A stretch of 64,000 nt of DNA, taken from assembly GCA_019695395.1 (NCBI GenBank), contig JAIBAD010000002.1, positions 23,486 through 87,485 on the forward strand. The letters run 5' to 3'. The notes beneath the pieces are model-generated. The model saw only the letters and a list, made by a program, of their open reading frames with translations, was not told the origin of the DNA and searched no databases. This DNA is from Alphaproteobacteria bacterium. Its GTDB lineage: Bacteria; Pseudomonadota; Alphaproteobacteria; JAEUKQ01; JAIBAD01. Of this stretch, positions 8,600 to 17,095 are shown piece by piece. A program made the position numbers and the translations under genes. Each line of letters opens with the position of its first letter. The stretch's first letter is position 1.

Positions 8600-9319
8600 C
8601 TAAGAAACTTTTTGTAAGTTTGAAATTTTAACAATAATTCCTGTGGGGTCAGAAATGCTCGGGAAAAGATCAATTTTTGCGTGCCAGTTTTTTTTCATTT
8701 CTTCCAATTCTTGGGGTACATTTTTTCCTTTAAGAAAGAGAGCATATCCTTTATTTTCAATAAAAGGATAGGCATAAAAAACAAGATCATCCAATTTTGT
8801 TAAGCCACGTGCTGTTATAACATCGATAGTATGGTTTGAATTTTGTGAATCGTGAATATTAAAATCTTTTAAATCAATATCTTGTATAAGCTTTGGATGG
8901 ATTTCCACTTGATTACTAGGTAATTGATGCCCAGATGATTTTAAATTAGAATACTGATTTAAATTAAGATGTCCATTTAAATTAAGATTTCTGGCAAGTT
9001 CATTTAAAAAAGCAGATTTTCTTTGATCAGATTCAACAAGATGGACTTTTTTAATTCCCATCAGGGCTAAAACCATTCCAGGAAATCCAGCCCCACTTCC
9101 TAAATCCATAAGAGTAGCATTTGGATCTATATAAGAATAAAGTTGAGCAGAATCCAAAAAATGTCTTCGCCAAATATATTTTAGGCTTTCTGGGCTAACC
9201 AAATTTATTGATTTTTGCCATTGTTCTAAAAGAGATTTATAAATTTTGAACCTATCTAATGTTTCACGTGAAACATGGATGATTTTTTGAAAATCATCAG
9301 ATGTGAAAAAAGAATTCAT
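8600..9319 (-). CDS. rsmG: 16S rRNA (guanine-N7)-methyltransferase RsmG
   Basis: RsmG methylates G527 of 16S rRNA. The SAM-binding loop MDLGSGAGFPG is clear (residues 71-81), as is the substrate-side ITARGLTKLDDL. The start ATG overlaps the mnmG stop by one base. At 239 residues it exceeds the usual length of about 205-215: residues roughly 112-160, between the adenosine-binding strand and the ITARG motif, include a low-complexity Asn/His-rich stretch absent from most members. The 5' coding region contains a perfect parS palindrome (9260-9275), which encodes the HVSRET segment. The same coding of parS in gidB is seen in other bacteria. Confidence 0.94.
   Translation of the reverse strand: MNSFFTSDDFQKIIHVSRETLDRFKIYKSLLEQWQKSINLVSPESLKYIWRRHFLDSAQLYSYIDPNATLMDLGSGAGFPGMVLALMGIKKVHLVESDQRKSAFLNELARNLNLNGHLNLNQYSNLKSSGHQLPSNQVEIHPKLIQDIDLKDFNIHDSQNSNHTIDVITARGLTKLDDLVFYAYPFIENKGYALFLKGKNVPQELEEMKKNWHAKIDLFPSISDPTGIIVKISNLQKVS
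9260..9275. other. parS site 1 (perfect 16-base palindrome)
   Basis: The sequence TGTTTCACGTGAAACA is a perfect palindrome identical to the widely conserved chromosomal parS consensus. It lies inside the rsmG coding sequence, near its 5' end, about 1.6 kb from parB. ParB should load here. The exact match, and its position beside parAB, make the assignment secure; binding itself is inferred. Confidence 0.93.
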
Positions 9320-11238
9320 TACGCAAATTTTTTATCATCATCCAGATTTTTATTACTCAACACGCGATCTTGGCGTGCAAAACGTAAAAGAGCAGTAAGA
9401 GCCGCGGGGGTAATTCCAGGAATTCTAGCAGCTGCACCAAGCGTAGTGGGCTTTATTTGTGATAATTTTTGTTTAAGTTCATTAGAAAGACTTGAAATTG
9501 CAAAATAATCAAGATCATTGGGTATTTTAAAAAAATGATCTTTACGATAGTTTTTTATATCAGCTTCTTGTCTTTTTAAATACCCAGAATATTTGGCATC
9601 AATTTCCAATTGTTCTGCGATAATGGGGTGAATTTCTTTTAGTTCGGGCCAAATTTGCCCTAATTTATCCATAGATAGATCCGAATAACTTAAAAACTCT
9701 AATGCTGTCCGGCGAACCCCATCATGATTTATAGTAAATCCTTTATTTTTTAATTCATTAGGGGTAAGGGCAAAAGATTCCAAAAGCAACCGCGCTTTTT
9801 GAAGATCATTCATTTTTTTAGTAAAACTTTCTTTTCTTGACAAACCAACTAAACCAATAGATATACCTTTTTCTGTGAGTCTACGATCCGCATTATCCGC
9901 ACGTAAACTTAATCGATATTCAGCTCTAGATGTAAACATGCGATAAGGTTCTGTGGTGCCAAGTGTTACAAGATCATCAATCATTACCCCAATATAGGCT
10001 TCAGCCCGATCGAGCGTAAAAGTTTTATCTTGATTACCAGTGCAAAGGGCTGCATTTGTGCCTGCAATTAATCCTTGGGCAGCAGCTTCTTCATAACCGG
10101 TGGTGCCATTAATTTGTCCTGCAAGAAAAAGATTAGAAACCTTTTTAGTGGCCAATGTTGGATATAGTTCACGTGGATCGACAAAATCATATTCTATGGC
10201 ATAACCATGGCGAATAATTTTTGCTTTTTCCAATCCTGGAATTGTTTGAATAAAAGCGTCTTGAATATCAGCAGGAAGTGAGGTGGAAATACCATTAGGG
10301 TAAATTGTAGAATCATCTAATCCTTCTGGTTCTAAGAAAATTTGATGACTTTCTCTTTGACCAAAACGAACAATTTTATCTTCAATGGATGGGCAATAGC
10401 GTGGGCCAGTGCTTTCAATTTGTCCTGAATAAATAGGTGATGCATGGATATTTTTTTGAATAATTTCATGAGTCAAATGGGTTGTTTTGGTAATATGACA
10501 TGCAATTTGGGGTGTTGTTATCTTGTCGGTTAAATAGGAAAAGGGTAAAGGGGGCGTATCACCTTCTTGAAGAGTAAGATTAGCCCAATCAATAGTTTTA
10601 CCCTCTAATCTTGGGGGTGTGCCGGTTTTTAAACGACCTAAAGAAAATCCTAAACGCTCCAAGGTTAAAGAAAGACCCATAGAGGGTGCTTCATTAATGC
10701 GACCAGCGGGTATTTTTTGTTGACCAATATGAATTAAGCCTCTTAAAAAGGTACCTGTTGTTAAAACCACAGATTGGCAAGTAAAAATTTGACCATCCGC
10801 CGTTTTGATCCCATCAACTTTTTTAGTGTCAGATGAAAGAATAAAATCTTCAACCGCGAAAGAATAAATTGTAAGGTTAGGGTAATCATGGAGCGCATCT
10901 TGCATGGCTTGACGATATAATTTTCGGTCAGCTTGGGCCCTTGGTCCGCGAACAGCTGGACCTTTGCTCCGGTTTAAAAGACGAAATTGAATACCAGCTT
11001 TGTCGATAATTTTACCCATTAATCCATCGAGGGCATCTATTTCTCTGACCAAATGTCCTTTACCCAAACCACCAATGGCGGGGTTACAAGACATTTCACC
11101 AATTTTTGCTGCATCATGGGTTAAAAGAAGGGTTTTTGCCCCCATTCTTGCTGATGCAGCTGCAGCTTCGCATCCAGCATGGCCACCCCCCACAATAATA
11201 ACATCAAAAAGATTACTTTTAGAATTTTCGTATTTCAT
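9319..11238 (-). CDS. mnmG: tRNA uridine-34 modification enzyme MnmG (GidA)
   Basis: MnmG uses FAD and NADH with MnmE to install carboxymethylaminomethyl groups at wobble U34 of certain tRNAs. The 639-residue length is typical. The N-terminus has the dinucleotide-binding [14 protein letters not shown] (residues 13-26), followed by [20 protein letters not shown] with the first GidA signature. The C-terminal helical domain that contacts MnmE ends with [18 protein letters not shown]. The gene lies 34 bases downstream of mnmE, and that short gap contains a parS-like site. The next gene, rsmG, overlaps it by one base, so translation is probably coupled. Confidence 0.97.
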   Translation of the reverse strand: MKYENSKSNLFDVIIVGGGHAGCEAAAASARMGAKTLLLTHDAAKIGEMSCNPAIGGLGKGHLVREIDALDGLMGKIIDKAGIQFRLLNRSKGPAVRGPRAQADRKLYRQAMQDALHDYPNLTIYSFAVEDFILSSDTKKVDGIKTADGQIFTCQSVVLTTGTFLRGLIHIGQQKIPAGRINEAPSMGLSLTLERLGFSLGRLKTGTPPRLEGKTIDWANLTLQEGDTPPLPFSYLTDKITTPQIACHITKTTHLTHEIIQKNIHASPIYSGQIESTGPRYCPSIEDKIVRFGQRESHQIFLEPEGLDDSTIYPNGISTSLPADIQDAFIQTIPGLEKAKIIRHGYAIEYDFVDPRELYPTLATKKVSNLFLAGQINGTTGYEEAAAQGLIAGTNAALCTGNQDKTFTLDRAEAYIGVMIDDLVTLGTTEPYRMFTSRAEYRLSLRADNADRRLTEKGISIGLVGLSRKESFTKKMNDLQKARLLLESFALTPNELKNKGFTINHDGVRRTALEFLSYSDLSMDKLGQIWPELKEIHPIIAEQLEIDAKYSGYLKRQEADIKNYRKDHFFKIPNDLDYFAISSLSNELKQKLSQIKPTTLGAAARIPGITPAALTALLRFARQDRVLSNKNLDDDKKFA

Positions 11239-11240
11239 TA

Positions 11241-11256
11241 TGTTTCACGTGGAACA
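11241..11256. other. parS site 2 (one mismatch)
   Basis: TGTTTCACGTGGAACA differs from the perfect parS palindrome at one base of one arm, keeping the central CACGTG. It sits in the 34-base gap between mnmE and mnmG, immediately upstream of the mnmG start, so ParB bound here could also affect mnmG expression. Two sites about 2 kb apart, both near parAB, fit a clustered origin-proximal parS locus. Confidence 0.85.
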
Positions 11257-11272
11257 AAATCATTTGCCTAAA

Positions 11273-12622
11273 TTATTTACCTATACAGAATTCTTTAAAA
11301 ACAACATCCAAAAGATCCTCGATATTGACCGCTCCTGTAATTTTACCCAGCGTGCGCAAAGCTAGGCGCAGATCCTCTGCAATCATTTCTTCAGTTTCGG
11401 TGGTCAAAGCACGATGAATAGAATCGTGACATTCTTGTAAAGCATTCTGGTGTCGTTGTCGAGTAAAAGCAGGAATTTCATAGGAATTTTTACCAAGATA
11501 ATAATTAATCATCTGAGAAAATTGGTTATGAAAAGAATCAAGACCCAAATTTTCCTTTAAGCTTATAAAAACCGGCTTGGTTGAAAGAGTTGGAAAAATT
11601 TTTTGATAATCAATATGTCTATTTTTTAAAAGATCTATTTTATTAAAAACAATCAAGGTTTGTGGATCAATAAGATCAACTAACCTTTGATCTAGATTAG
11701 ATAGATTATCAACGTCAATAAGAATAATTTTTAGATCTGCTTCATAAGCTCGATCCAGACTTCGTTTTATGGCTTCATTTTCAATAGGGTGCTTAGTTTT
11801 ATGAATGCCGGCTGTATCACATAGCAAAATAGGAATCCCATCTAAATCCATTTTTATTTCGATACTATCTCTGGTTGTTCCAGCAATTGGGGATGTAATC
11901 GCTGTTTCTTTCTGGGTTAAATAATTTAAAAATGTAGATTTTCCGGCATTAGGTGGGCCAAATAAAACAATTTTAATCCCATCACGAATATGAATCCCGC
12001 GTTTATCTTGAAGATGGGAAGCAATTTGGTGTTTTAATTCTTGCAAAGAAATAAAAATTTTTTCTTTTAAATCCTGGGGTAAATCTTCATCCGGAAAATC
12101 AATTAATGCTTCAAATTGAGCCAAAGCATAAAGAAGAATATGCCGCCATTTTTGATAAAGATTAGATAATTGTCCCTGATATTGTTGAAATGCTTGACGA
12201 TGTTGGGCAACTGTTTCTGCAGCAACAAGATCTGCCAGTCCTTCAACTTTAGTTAAATCTAATTTTTGATTATAGAAAGCTCTTTTTGTGAATTCTCCCG
12301 CTTCTGCCATTCTTGTTTGGCCAAATGTTTGAAGAGCATCAAAAAATAAATTTAAAACTGCGGGTCCCCCATGAAGATGAAATTCAACACTATCTTCTCC
12401 CGTAAAACTTTTGGGGCCTGGAAACCACAAGATAAGAGCTTGATCAATAATTTGTTGGTCGCTGGGGTGATAGAGATATCTTAAACTTGCCAGCCTAGCC
12501 TGTGGCACAGTTTTTTTGGTTAAGGTTTCTAAAATGATAGCAGATTGCGGTCCTGAAACACGAACCACCGAAATAGCAGATTTCCCCATACCGGATGCAA
12601 GTGCAAAAATAGTATCAGTCAT
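11273..12622 (-). CDS. mnmE: tRNA modification GTPase MnmE (TrmE)
   Basis: MnmE is the folate-binding GTPase partner of MnmG. The 449-residue protein has the N-terminal tetrahydrofolate domain, a helical domain, and an inserted G domain with GPPNAGKST (residues 222-230), the G2/G3 region GTTRDS and DTAG, and NKID. The last five residues, CIGK preceded by Phe, form the conserved C-terminal C-x-G-K motif whose cysteine is required for activity. It begins the leftward mnmE-mnmG-rsmG run. The ATG at 12622 directly precedes the family-typical DTIFALAS opening. Confidence 0.97.
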   Translation of the reverse strand: MTDTIFALASGMGKSAISVVRVSGPQSAIILETLTKKTVPQARLASLRYLYHPSDQQIIDQALILWFPGPKSFTGEDSVEFHLHGGPAVLNLFFDALQTFGQTRMAEAGEFTKRAFYNQKLDLTKVEGLADLVAAETVAQHRQAFQQYQGQLSNLYQKWRHILLYALAQFEALIDFPDEDLPQDLKEKIFISLQELKHQIASHLQDKRGIHIRDGIKIVLFGPPNAGKSTFLNYLTQKETAITSPIAGTTRDSIEIKMDLDGIPILLCDTAGIHKTKHPIENEAIKRSLDRAYEADLKIILIDVDNLSNLDQRLVDLIDPQTLIVFNKIDLLKNRHIDYQKIFPTLSTKPVFISLKENLGLDSFHNQFSQMINYYLGKNSYEIPAFTRQRHQNALQECHDSIHRALTTETEEMIAEDLRLALRTLGKITGAVNIEDLLDVVFKEFCIGK

Positions 12623-12648
12623 AAAAGGACGAAGATTATTAAACCCTA

Positions 12649-12990
12649 TTAATTTTTATCAAGAAGCAATCTTGTAACCACTTTACCTTGTTTTAAATGG
12701 GTATCTAAGATTTCTTCAACATCTTCGATAGTTTGATAATGATACCATACGCCTGCAGGATAAATAACCATAACAGGACCTTTTTCGCACTGATCAAGAC
12801 ATCCAGAATTATTAATGCGCACATCGGAAAGGCCAATTTCCTTTGCCCTTGCTTTCATATAATTTCGAAGCTTTTCAGAATTTTTATTAAGACAACATCC
12901 GCGGGGATGCTGATCTGGTCTTTGGTTTGTGCAGCAAAAGACATGCTGGTTATAAATATTTTGTGAGTTCTCAATTTGTTCTTTTGACAT
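12649..12990 (-). CDS. Thioredoxin-like [2Fe-2S] ferredoxin
   Basis: This small protein of 113 residues belongs to the (2Fe-2S) ferredoxin family with a thioredoxin-like fold. It shows the expected four ligands: a cysteine in HVFCC near residue 18, one about 12 residues later in PRGCC, then the CLDQC pair, followed by the conserved GPVMVIYPAGVWY motif. Such proteins accompany cobalamin, hydrogenase or unknown electron-transfer roles; nothing nearby fixes the partner here. It is encoded just upstream of mnmE on the same strand, 26 bases away, and downstream of the DUF6489 gene, so the three may be one transcript. The product name is secure, the physiological role is not. Confidence 0.88.
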   Translation of the reverse strand: MSKEQIENSQNIYNQHVFCCTNQRPDQHPRGCCLNKNSEKLRNYMKARAKEIGLSDVRINNSGCLDQCEKGPVMVIYPAGVWYHYQTIEDVEEILDTHLKQGKVVTRLLLDKN

Positions 12991-13012
12991 GATAACCTAT
13001 AAAATATGGAAA

Positions 13013-13258
13013 TTACTTTTTAAAGTTTGAAGAAAAAAAATCTTTAAAGTAATTCTGCATAACATCTGTTTGTTGTAAACCATTATTCAACCATTGTTGC
13101 ATCATGGTGGTCATATCTATTTTACCAAGACCTTCTTTCATTTTTTTTTGGGCTTCTTTGATAAAATCATTTTGCAAAGGCTCAAAATCGATCATACCTA
13201 AAAATTGCCGTGCCTCTTTGGGATCACATTCAATATCAATTTTTATTTTCATCAGCAA
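13013..13258 (-). CDS. Small DUF6489-type protein
   Basis: This encodes an 81-residue acidic-amphipathic protein without membrane segments. The opening KIKIDIECDPKEARQFLG and the later repeated Met/Gln-rich helices resemble the DUF6489 family found mainly in alphaproteobacteria; function is unknown. Translation could start at the ATG at 13258 or at the second ATG two codons later (13252), which places the conserved MKIKIDI at the very N-terminus and is my preference. It lies 22 bases upstream of the ferredoxin gene. The family link is from remembered motif shape and should be treated as probable. Confidence 0.7.
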   Translation of the reverse strand: MLMKIKIDIECDPKEARQFLGMIDFEPLQNDFIKEAQKKMKEGLGKIDMTTMMQQWLNNGLQQTDVMQNYFKDFFSSNFKK

Positions 13259-13397
13259 ATCCTTTCTTACTTGACCTCTTTAAAGATACAATATTTACTT
13301 TATTTTTTAAATTGACTTAATTTTATAACAAGATACCTTCCAGCTTTGAATTATTCATGGAGAATTTTTCCTTGAAGAAGATGGGGAATTTATAATC

Positions 13398-14096
13398 ATG
13401 GCGGATATAAAGATTACAAGCAAGGATGGAGTTTTTTCTGCTTACTTGGCTGAGCCTAAGGAAAAGCAAGAAAGAAATGCCACCATTATTGTTATTCAAG
13501 AAATTTTTGGGGTAAATCAAACTATGCGTGCCCTATGTGATGAATGGGCCTTGCAAGGATATCGGGCAATTTGCCCAGATTTGTTTTGGCGGCAAGAACC
13601 AAATCTTCAATTAAATGATCATATTGATGAAGATCGGCAAAAAGCTTTTGCCCTTTACAGCGAATTTGATGAAGATAAAGCCATTGAAGATTTAAAATCT
13701 GTCTTGGCTTATTGTAAATCACTACCTGATTCTAATGGTAAGATTGGAAGTGTTGGGCATTGTTTAGGGGGCAAGCTTGCCTATTTAATGGCAACACGAA
13801 GTGATATTGATTGTAGTGTTGGATATTATGGTGTTGGTATAGAAAAAGCTTTAAAAGAAGTTAAAATGATCAGAAGACCGTTGCTTCTTCATATTGCTGA
13901 AGAAGATGAATTTGTATCTAAAGATGCCCAATCAGAAATTATGGTAGCTTTAGCAGGTCGCCCGCACATTCAAGTTTATAGTTATCCTTTGGTCCATCAT
14001 GCGTTTGCCAGACGTGGGGGCGATCATTGGAATCAAGAAGCGGCCCAATTGGCTGACCAACGCACAAGAGAATTTTTTGAAGAAAATCTTCAATAG
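13398..14096 (+). CDS. Dienelactone hydrolase family protein
   Basis: This is an alpha/beta hydrolase of the carboxymethylenebutenolidase type, which open lactone rings such as dienelactone. The 232-residue protein shows the conserved IVIQEIFGVN segment (Glu of the active site), the nucleophile motif GHCLGG with cysteine replacing serine, an aspartate in AEEDEFV, and the catalytic histidine in PLVHHAFARRGGDHWN. All triad members are therefore present. There is no aromatic degradation cluster nearby, so the natural substrate is unclear and a general esterase role is as likely. An ATG at 13398 fits the family start. The gene stands alone on this strand. Confidence 0.9.
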   Translation: MADIKITSKDGVFSAYLAEPKEKQERNATIIVIQEIFGVNQTMRALCDEWALQGYRAICPDLFWRQEPNLQLNDHIDEDRQKAFALYSEFDEDKAIEDLKSVLAYCKSLPDSNGKIGSVGHCLGGKLAYLMATRSDIDCSVGYYGVGIEKALKEVKMIRRPLLLHIAEEDEFVSKDAQSEIMVALAGRPHIQVYSYPLVHHAFARRGGDHWNQEAAQLADQRTREFFEENLQ

Positions 14097-14456
14097 AGAA
14101 TTTTATAAATAAAGCTATCGAGATTTTATCCTATACTTTAAAATCAACTCCCCGTGGTGATTTTCACAAAATTATGCAGGAAACTAATGTTTCCTTACAT
14201 AAAAATGGGAATAGAAATTATTATTTTGGTAATTCTCTATATACCCCAGATAGGTTATTATTAATTCGAGCTTATAAAGATTTAAAACAACTTAATTTGT
14301 TGGAAGATCGTTTTTATGGAAGTGATGTTTGAAAAAAGGGCCACGTACTGATGAACGCATAGTACCTAGTTTCAAAATCGTCATGTAGGCCAATCTAGAT
14401 AGTTAAAGAGTTAACATTCTATAATGAATAAATTTTTATAAATTTAAAGTTTTGAA
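14097..14456. other. Gap with a short orphan reading frame
   Basis: The first 235 bases have one open frame (see 14174-14332) whose codon choice looks coding-like. The remaining 120 bases, up to the quinone oxidoreductase start, are mixed sequence and then AT-rich; I see no terminator or promoter with good scores. The region may be the remains of a deleted gene between the hydrolase and the oxidoreductase. Confidence 0.45.
14174..14332 (+). CDS. Short orphan ORF, possibly a gene remnant
   Basis: This is a 52-codon frame from ATG 14174 to TGA 14330-14332. The same frame stays open upstream to 14081 without any ATG, GTG or TTG, and its translation there (for example STPRGDFHKIMQ) looks as protein-like as the rest, which suggests the 3' end of a once longer gene. 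The C-terminal half contains TPDRLLLIRAYKDLKQLNLL, an amphipathic helix. I recognise no family. No ribosome binding site precedes 14174. It may equally be a true short gene with a rare start or a decayed one. Confidence 0.3.
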   Translation: MQETNVSLHKNGNRNYYFGNSLYTPDRLLLIRAYKDLKQLNLLEDRFYGSDV

Positions 14457-15434
14457 ATGAAAACTAAAAGAATATATATTGATACTTATGGCAAACCAGA
14501 TGTTTTACGTTATGGTGACATAGCTATTGATGAACCCGGTATAAATGATGTGCTTATTCACCACAAAGCAATAGGTGTTAATTATATAGATATTTATCAT
14601 CGCACGGGACTTTATCCTGTATCCTTGCCAAGTGGATTAGGTTTAGAGGGTGTTGGTATTATTGAAGCTGTTGGCAAAAAGGTAAAAGATTTATCTGTTG
14701 GTGACCGTGTGGGGTATGCATCTGCCCCTATTGGGGCTTATGCCGAAAAAAGAATAATGCCCGCAGACCGATTGGTTAAACTTCCAGATTTTTTATCTGA
14801 TGATGAAGCTGCCACAATAATGTTACGGGGATTAACGGTTGAATATCTGGTCCGTCGTACGTTTAGTTTAGAAGCCCATCATACTCTATTGCTTCAAGCC
14901 GCAGCAGGGGGGCTTGGTTTATTATTATGTCAGTGGGCAAAATATATAGGAGCAACAGTTATTGGAACTGTAGGATCAAAAGAAAAATATGAAAAAGCTA
15001 AAATGGCCGGATGCGATCATGTTATAATATCTTCAGAAGAAGATATCGCACAAAAGGTTAGGTTATTTACAAATGATCAAGGGGTTGATGTCGTTTATGA
15101 TGGGGTTGGTAAAGCAACTTTTGAAAATTCTCTGGACTGTCTTAAACCCCGGGGATTAATGGTAAGTTTTGGTAATGCGTCGGGTCCTGTGGGTCAAGTT
15201 GATTTAGCTATGCTTAATAAAAAAGGTTCTTTGTTTTTAACACGACCATCCTTGGCCCATTACACATTAACAAGACAAGAGTTATTGGAAGGTGCAGATG
15301 CCCTTTTTGATGTTTTAAAGAAAGGTGCCGTGAAAACCCAGTTGGCTTACCGTTATCCACTAAAAGATGCGGGTTTAGCCCACAAAATGTTAGAATCAAG
15401 GAAAGTGACAGGTTCAATCATTCTAACAGTTTAA
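14457..15434 (+). CDS. Quinone oxidoreductase (zinc-free MDR family)
   Basis: This 325-residue protein belongs to the NADPH-dependent quinone oxidoreductase branch of the medium-chain dehydrogenases, which lacks the catalytic zinc. The GroES-like N-terminal half contains VNYIDIYHRTGLYP (residues 38-51), and the Rossmann half has the NADPH loop AAAGGLGLLLCQWAK, then GTVGSKEKYEKAK and VYDGVG. It resembles E. coli QorA in length and motif spacing. Reduction of quinones or enones by NADPH is the likely reaction. It is convergent with holA, separated by 31 bases without an evident hairpin. Confidence 0.9.
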   Translation: MKTKRIYIDTYGKPDVLRYGDIAIDEPGINDVLIHHKAIGVNYIDIYHRTGLYPVSLPSGLGLEGVGIIEAVGKKVKDLSVGDRVGYASAPIGAYAEKRIMPADRLVKLPDFLSDDEAATIMLRGLTVEYLVRRTFSLEAHHTLLLQAAAGGLGLLLCQWAKYIGATVIGTVGSKEKYEKAKMAGCDHVIISSEEDIAQKVRLFTNDQGVDVVYDGVGKATFENSLDCLKPRGLMVSFGNASGPVGQVDLAMLNKKGSLFLTRPSLAHYTLTRQELLEGADALFDVLKKGAVKTQLAYRYPLKDAGLAHKMLESRKVTGSIILTV

Positions 15435-15465
15435 TTTTAAATTAAACTATACTTTTATATAGAAT

Positions 15466-16521
15466 CTATTTTATACGAGCTATTTTATAAAGGGTTTGTT
15501 GGCATAAGGCATCCATAGGAAACCCAGTTTTTTTACATTCTTTTTCGGCATCAATAAGATAGCTAAAGATAGATATGATATGGTCAAAGGACCAGGCATT
15601 AACCTGTTTACAAAAACGCTCTTTCATTTTAAAGAAAACGGGTGGTTTTAAAAGAAGCAAAGCTTTATCAAGATTAGGTGTATTAATCAAAGAGATTTTA
15701 ACGGTTAAGATTCTTAAAAAATGTCGATTTATAGATCGTAAAATGGTGATGGGATTGTGACCATCACTAAGACATTTGTAAAAAATTTGATCAAGATTTG
15801 AAAGATTATTATCCCCCACCGCATATACTAAAGAATCTAAGGAAAAACCAAGATTATCACTATAACATTCTATAATGTTTTTGGAGGTTAAGGGTAAAGA
15901 TGGCTTAGGATCATGATGATAAAGGGCAATTTTTTCAATTTCTGAACGGGTAATTCCACGATCACTGCTTACATTTTCCCCGCTCAAATTTTCTTTTAAA
16001 AAAGACAGGGCTTCTTGGTTAAGTGAAAGGTTATATTGCTTTAATTGGGTTTTGATCAATTGTTCTAAGGCACTTCCTTCATCATGATAACACGCAAGCG
16101 CTGCCCCAAAATCTGATGTTTCAAATAATTTTCTTAAAGTAGATTTAGGGCCAAGATCACCTGCTGTCACCAAAATAAATGAACCTGATGGCGGACTAGA
16201 TAAAGATGTAAGAGAGTTAAAAAAATGATCAATTAAAGAGGTTATTTTATCTGTCGCATCTATCAGTCTAATTAATCGTCTTCCCCCCATCATAGGAATT
16301 TCAAAAAAACTATCGGATAAAAGACTTGGGTCATCTGACAATTGTGATACAGAAAGATCAATAATACGAAAAGGATCTGTTATATCATCAACAATTGCTT
16401 TGGCAATTAAATTGGCCCGCTCTAATTTAACACCCGTATCGGGTCCGTAAACTAAGGTTGCGCAAAATCTTTTATCAGGATTTTTAGCAAAACTATCAGC
16501 AGAATAAGAAGTAATTTTCAT
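15466..16521 (-). CDS. holA: DNA polymerase III delta subunit
   Basis: HolA is the clamp-loader subunit that opens the beta sliding clamp. The protein of 351 residues matches the alphaproteobacterial form, opening with a KITSYSADSFAKNP segment and the FCATLVYGPDTG strand-loop, where delta keeps the AAA+ fold but no functional P-loop. Sequence conservation in this family is weak, so gene order helps: it is followed upstream by lptE and leuS, as in most alphaproteobacteria. The gap to lptE is 47 bases. Confidence comes from fold-level pattern and position together. Confidence 0.87.
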   Translation of the reverse strand: MKITSYSADSFAKNPDKRFCATLVYGPDTGVKLERANLIAKAIVDDITDPFRIIDLSVSQLSDDPSLLSDSFFEIPMMGGRRLIRLIDATDKITSLIDHFFNSLTSLSSPPSGSFILVTAGDLGPKSTLRKLFETSDFGAALACYHDEGSALEQLIKTQLKQYNLSLNQEALSFLKENLSGENVSSDRGITRSEIEKIALYHHDPKPSLPLTSKNIIECYSDNLGFSLDSLVYAVGDNNLSNLDQIFYKCLSDGHNPITILRSINRHFLRILTVKISLINTPNLDKALLLLKPPVFFKMKERFCKQVNAWSFDHIISIFSYLIDAEKECKKTGFPMDALCQQTLYKIARIK

Positions 16522-16568
16522 AACTATTTAATCGAAAAGCTTTTTCAAACATCATGATGATTTTTAAA

Positions 16569-17087
16569 TCAAGGCTTTGTTGTTTCAGATAAAAAAGCAG
16601 CAAGTCTGTTACGTATCGTTTCACTTAATTCAATGGCCCCTCTTCGATATGCTTCTTTGGCTGAAGAAGCAGATGCAAAAGCTGAGGTTAGATAATTGTA
16701 ATTGGTAAAAGATTGAACTCTACCTTTAGTTAAAATTTGATTTGTTTGGATATTTTTTAATGTATATAAGGCAGTTAATGTATAATTAACCCTCGTGGCT
16801 GTTTCATCGCGTGTAAACCCAACTTCATCCTCATCAGATTCTAAAGTGACATCAAGTTGATATAATGGATAACGAGGTGGACCAGAAGGGTTAAGCCTAT
16901 CCCGCAAATTATTATAAAGGATTTGCCCCGTCCGATTAGCAATCGATGATATTTTTATGGCTGCCAATAATTTTACAATAGATGTATCATCATGCTTTTG
17001 ATATTGATACATAGGGTGAAATCCACAATTGTTTAAAAAAACACTGATCACTATACATAATAAAAATTGCCAAAATCTGTGGATCAT
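16569..17087 (-). CDS. lptE: LPS assembly lipoprotein LptE
   Basis: LptE plugs the LptD barrel in the outer membrane and helps insert lipopolysaccharide. The 172-residue product starts with a lipoprotein signal: hydrophobic LCIVISVFLNN followed by Cys21 and then GFHPMY, the hallmark of the family just after the lipidated cysteine. The rest is rich in beta strands, including TLTALYTLKN and FTNYNY. It is 8 bases downstream of leuS and precedes holA, the conserved alphaproteobacterial order. Its presence implies that the organism still builds an LPS-bearing outer membrane. Confidence 0.91.
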   Translation of the reverse strand: MIHRFWQFLLCIVISVFLNNCGFHPMYQYQKHDDTSIVKLLAAIKISSIANRTGQILYNNLRDRLNPSGPPRYPLYQLDVTLESDEDEVGFTRDETATRVNYTLTALYTLKNIQTNQILTKGRVQSFTNYNYLTSAFASASSAKEAYRRGAIELSETIRNRLAAFLSETTKP

Positions 17088-17095
17088 TATGGTTC

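Noticed and set aside
14329..14388. TTG-started frame KKGPRTDERIVPSFKIVM, faintly like the start of initiation factor IF-3
   Set aside because: Only 19 codons long, with a few matching residues; too little to call a gene fragment.
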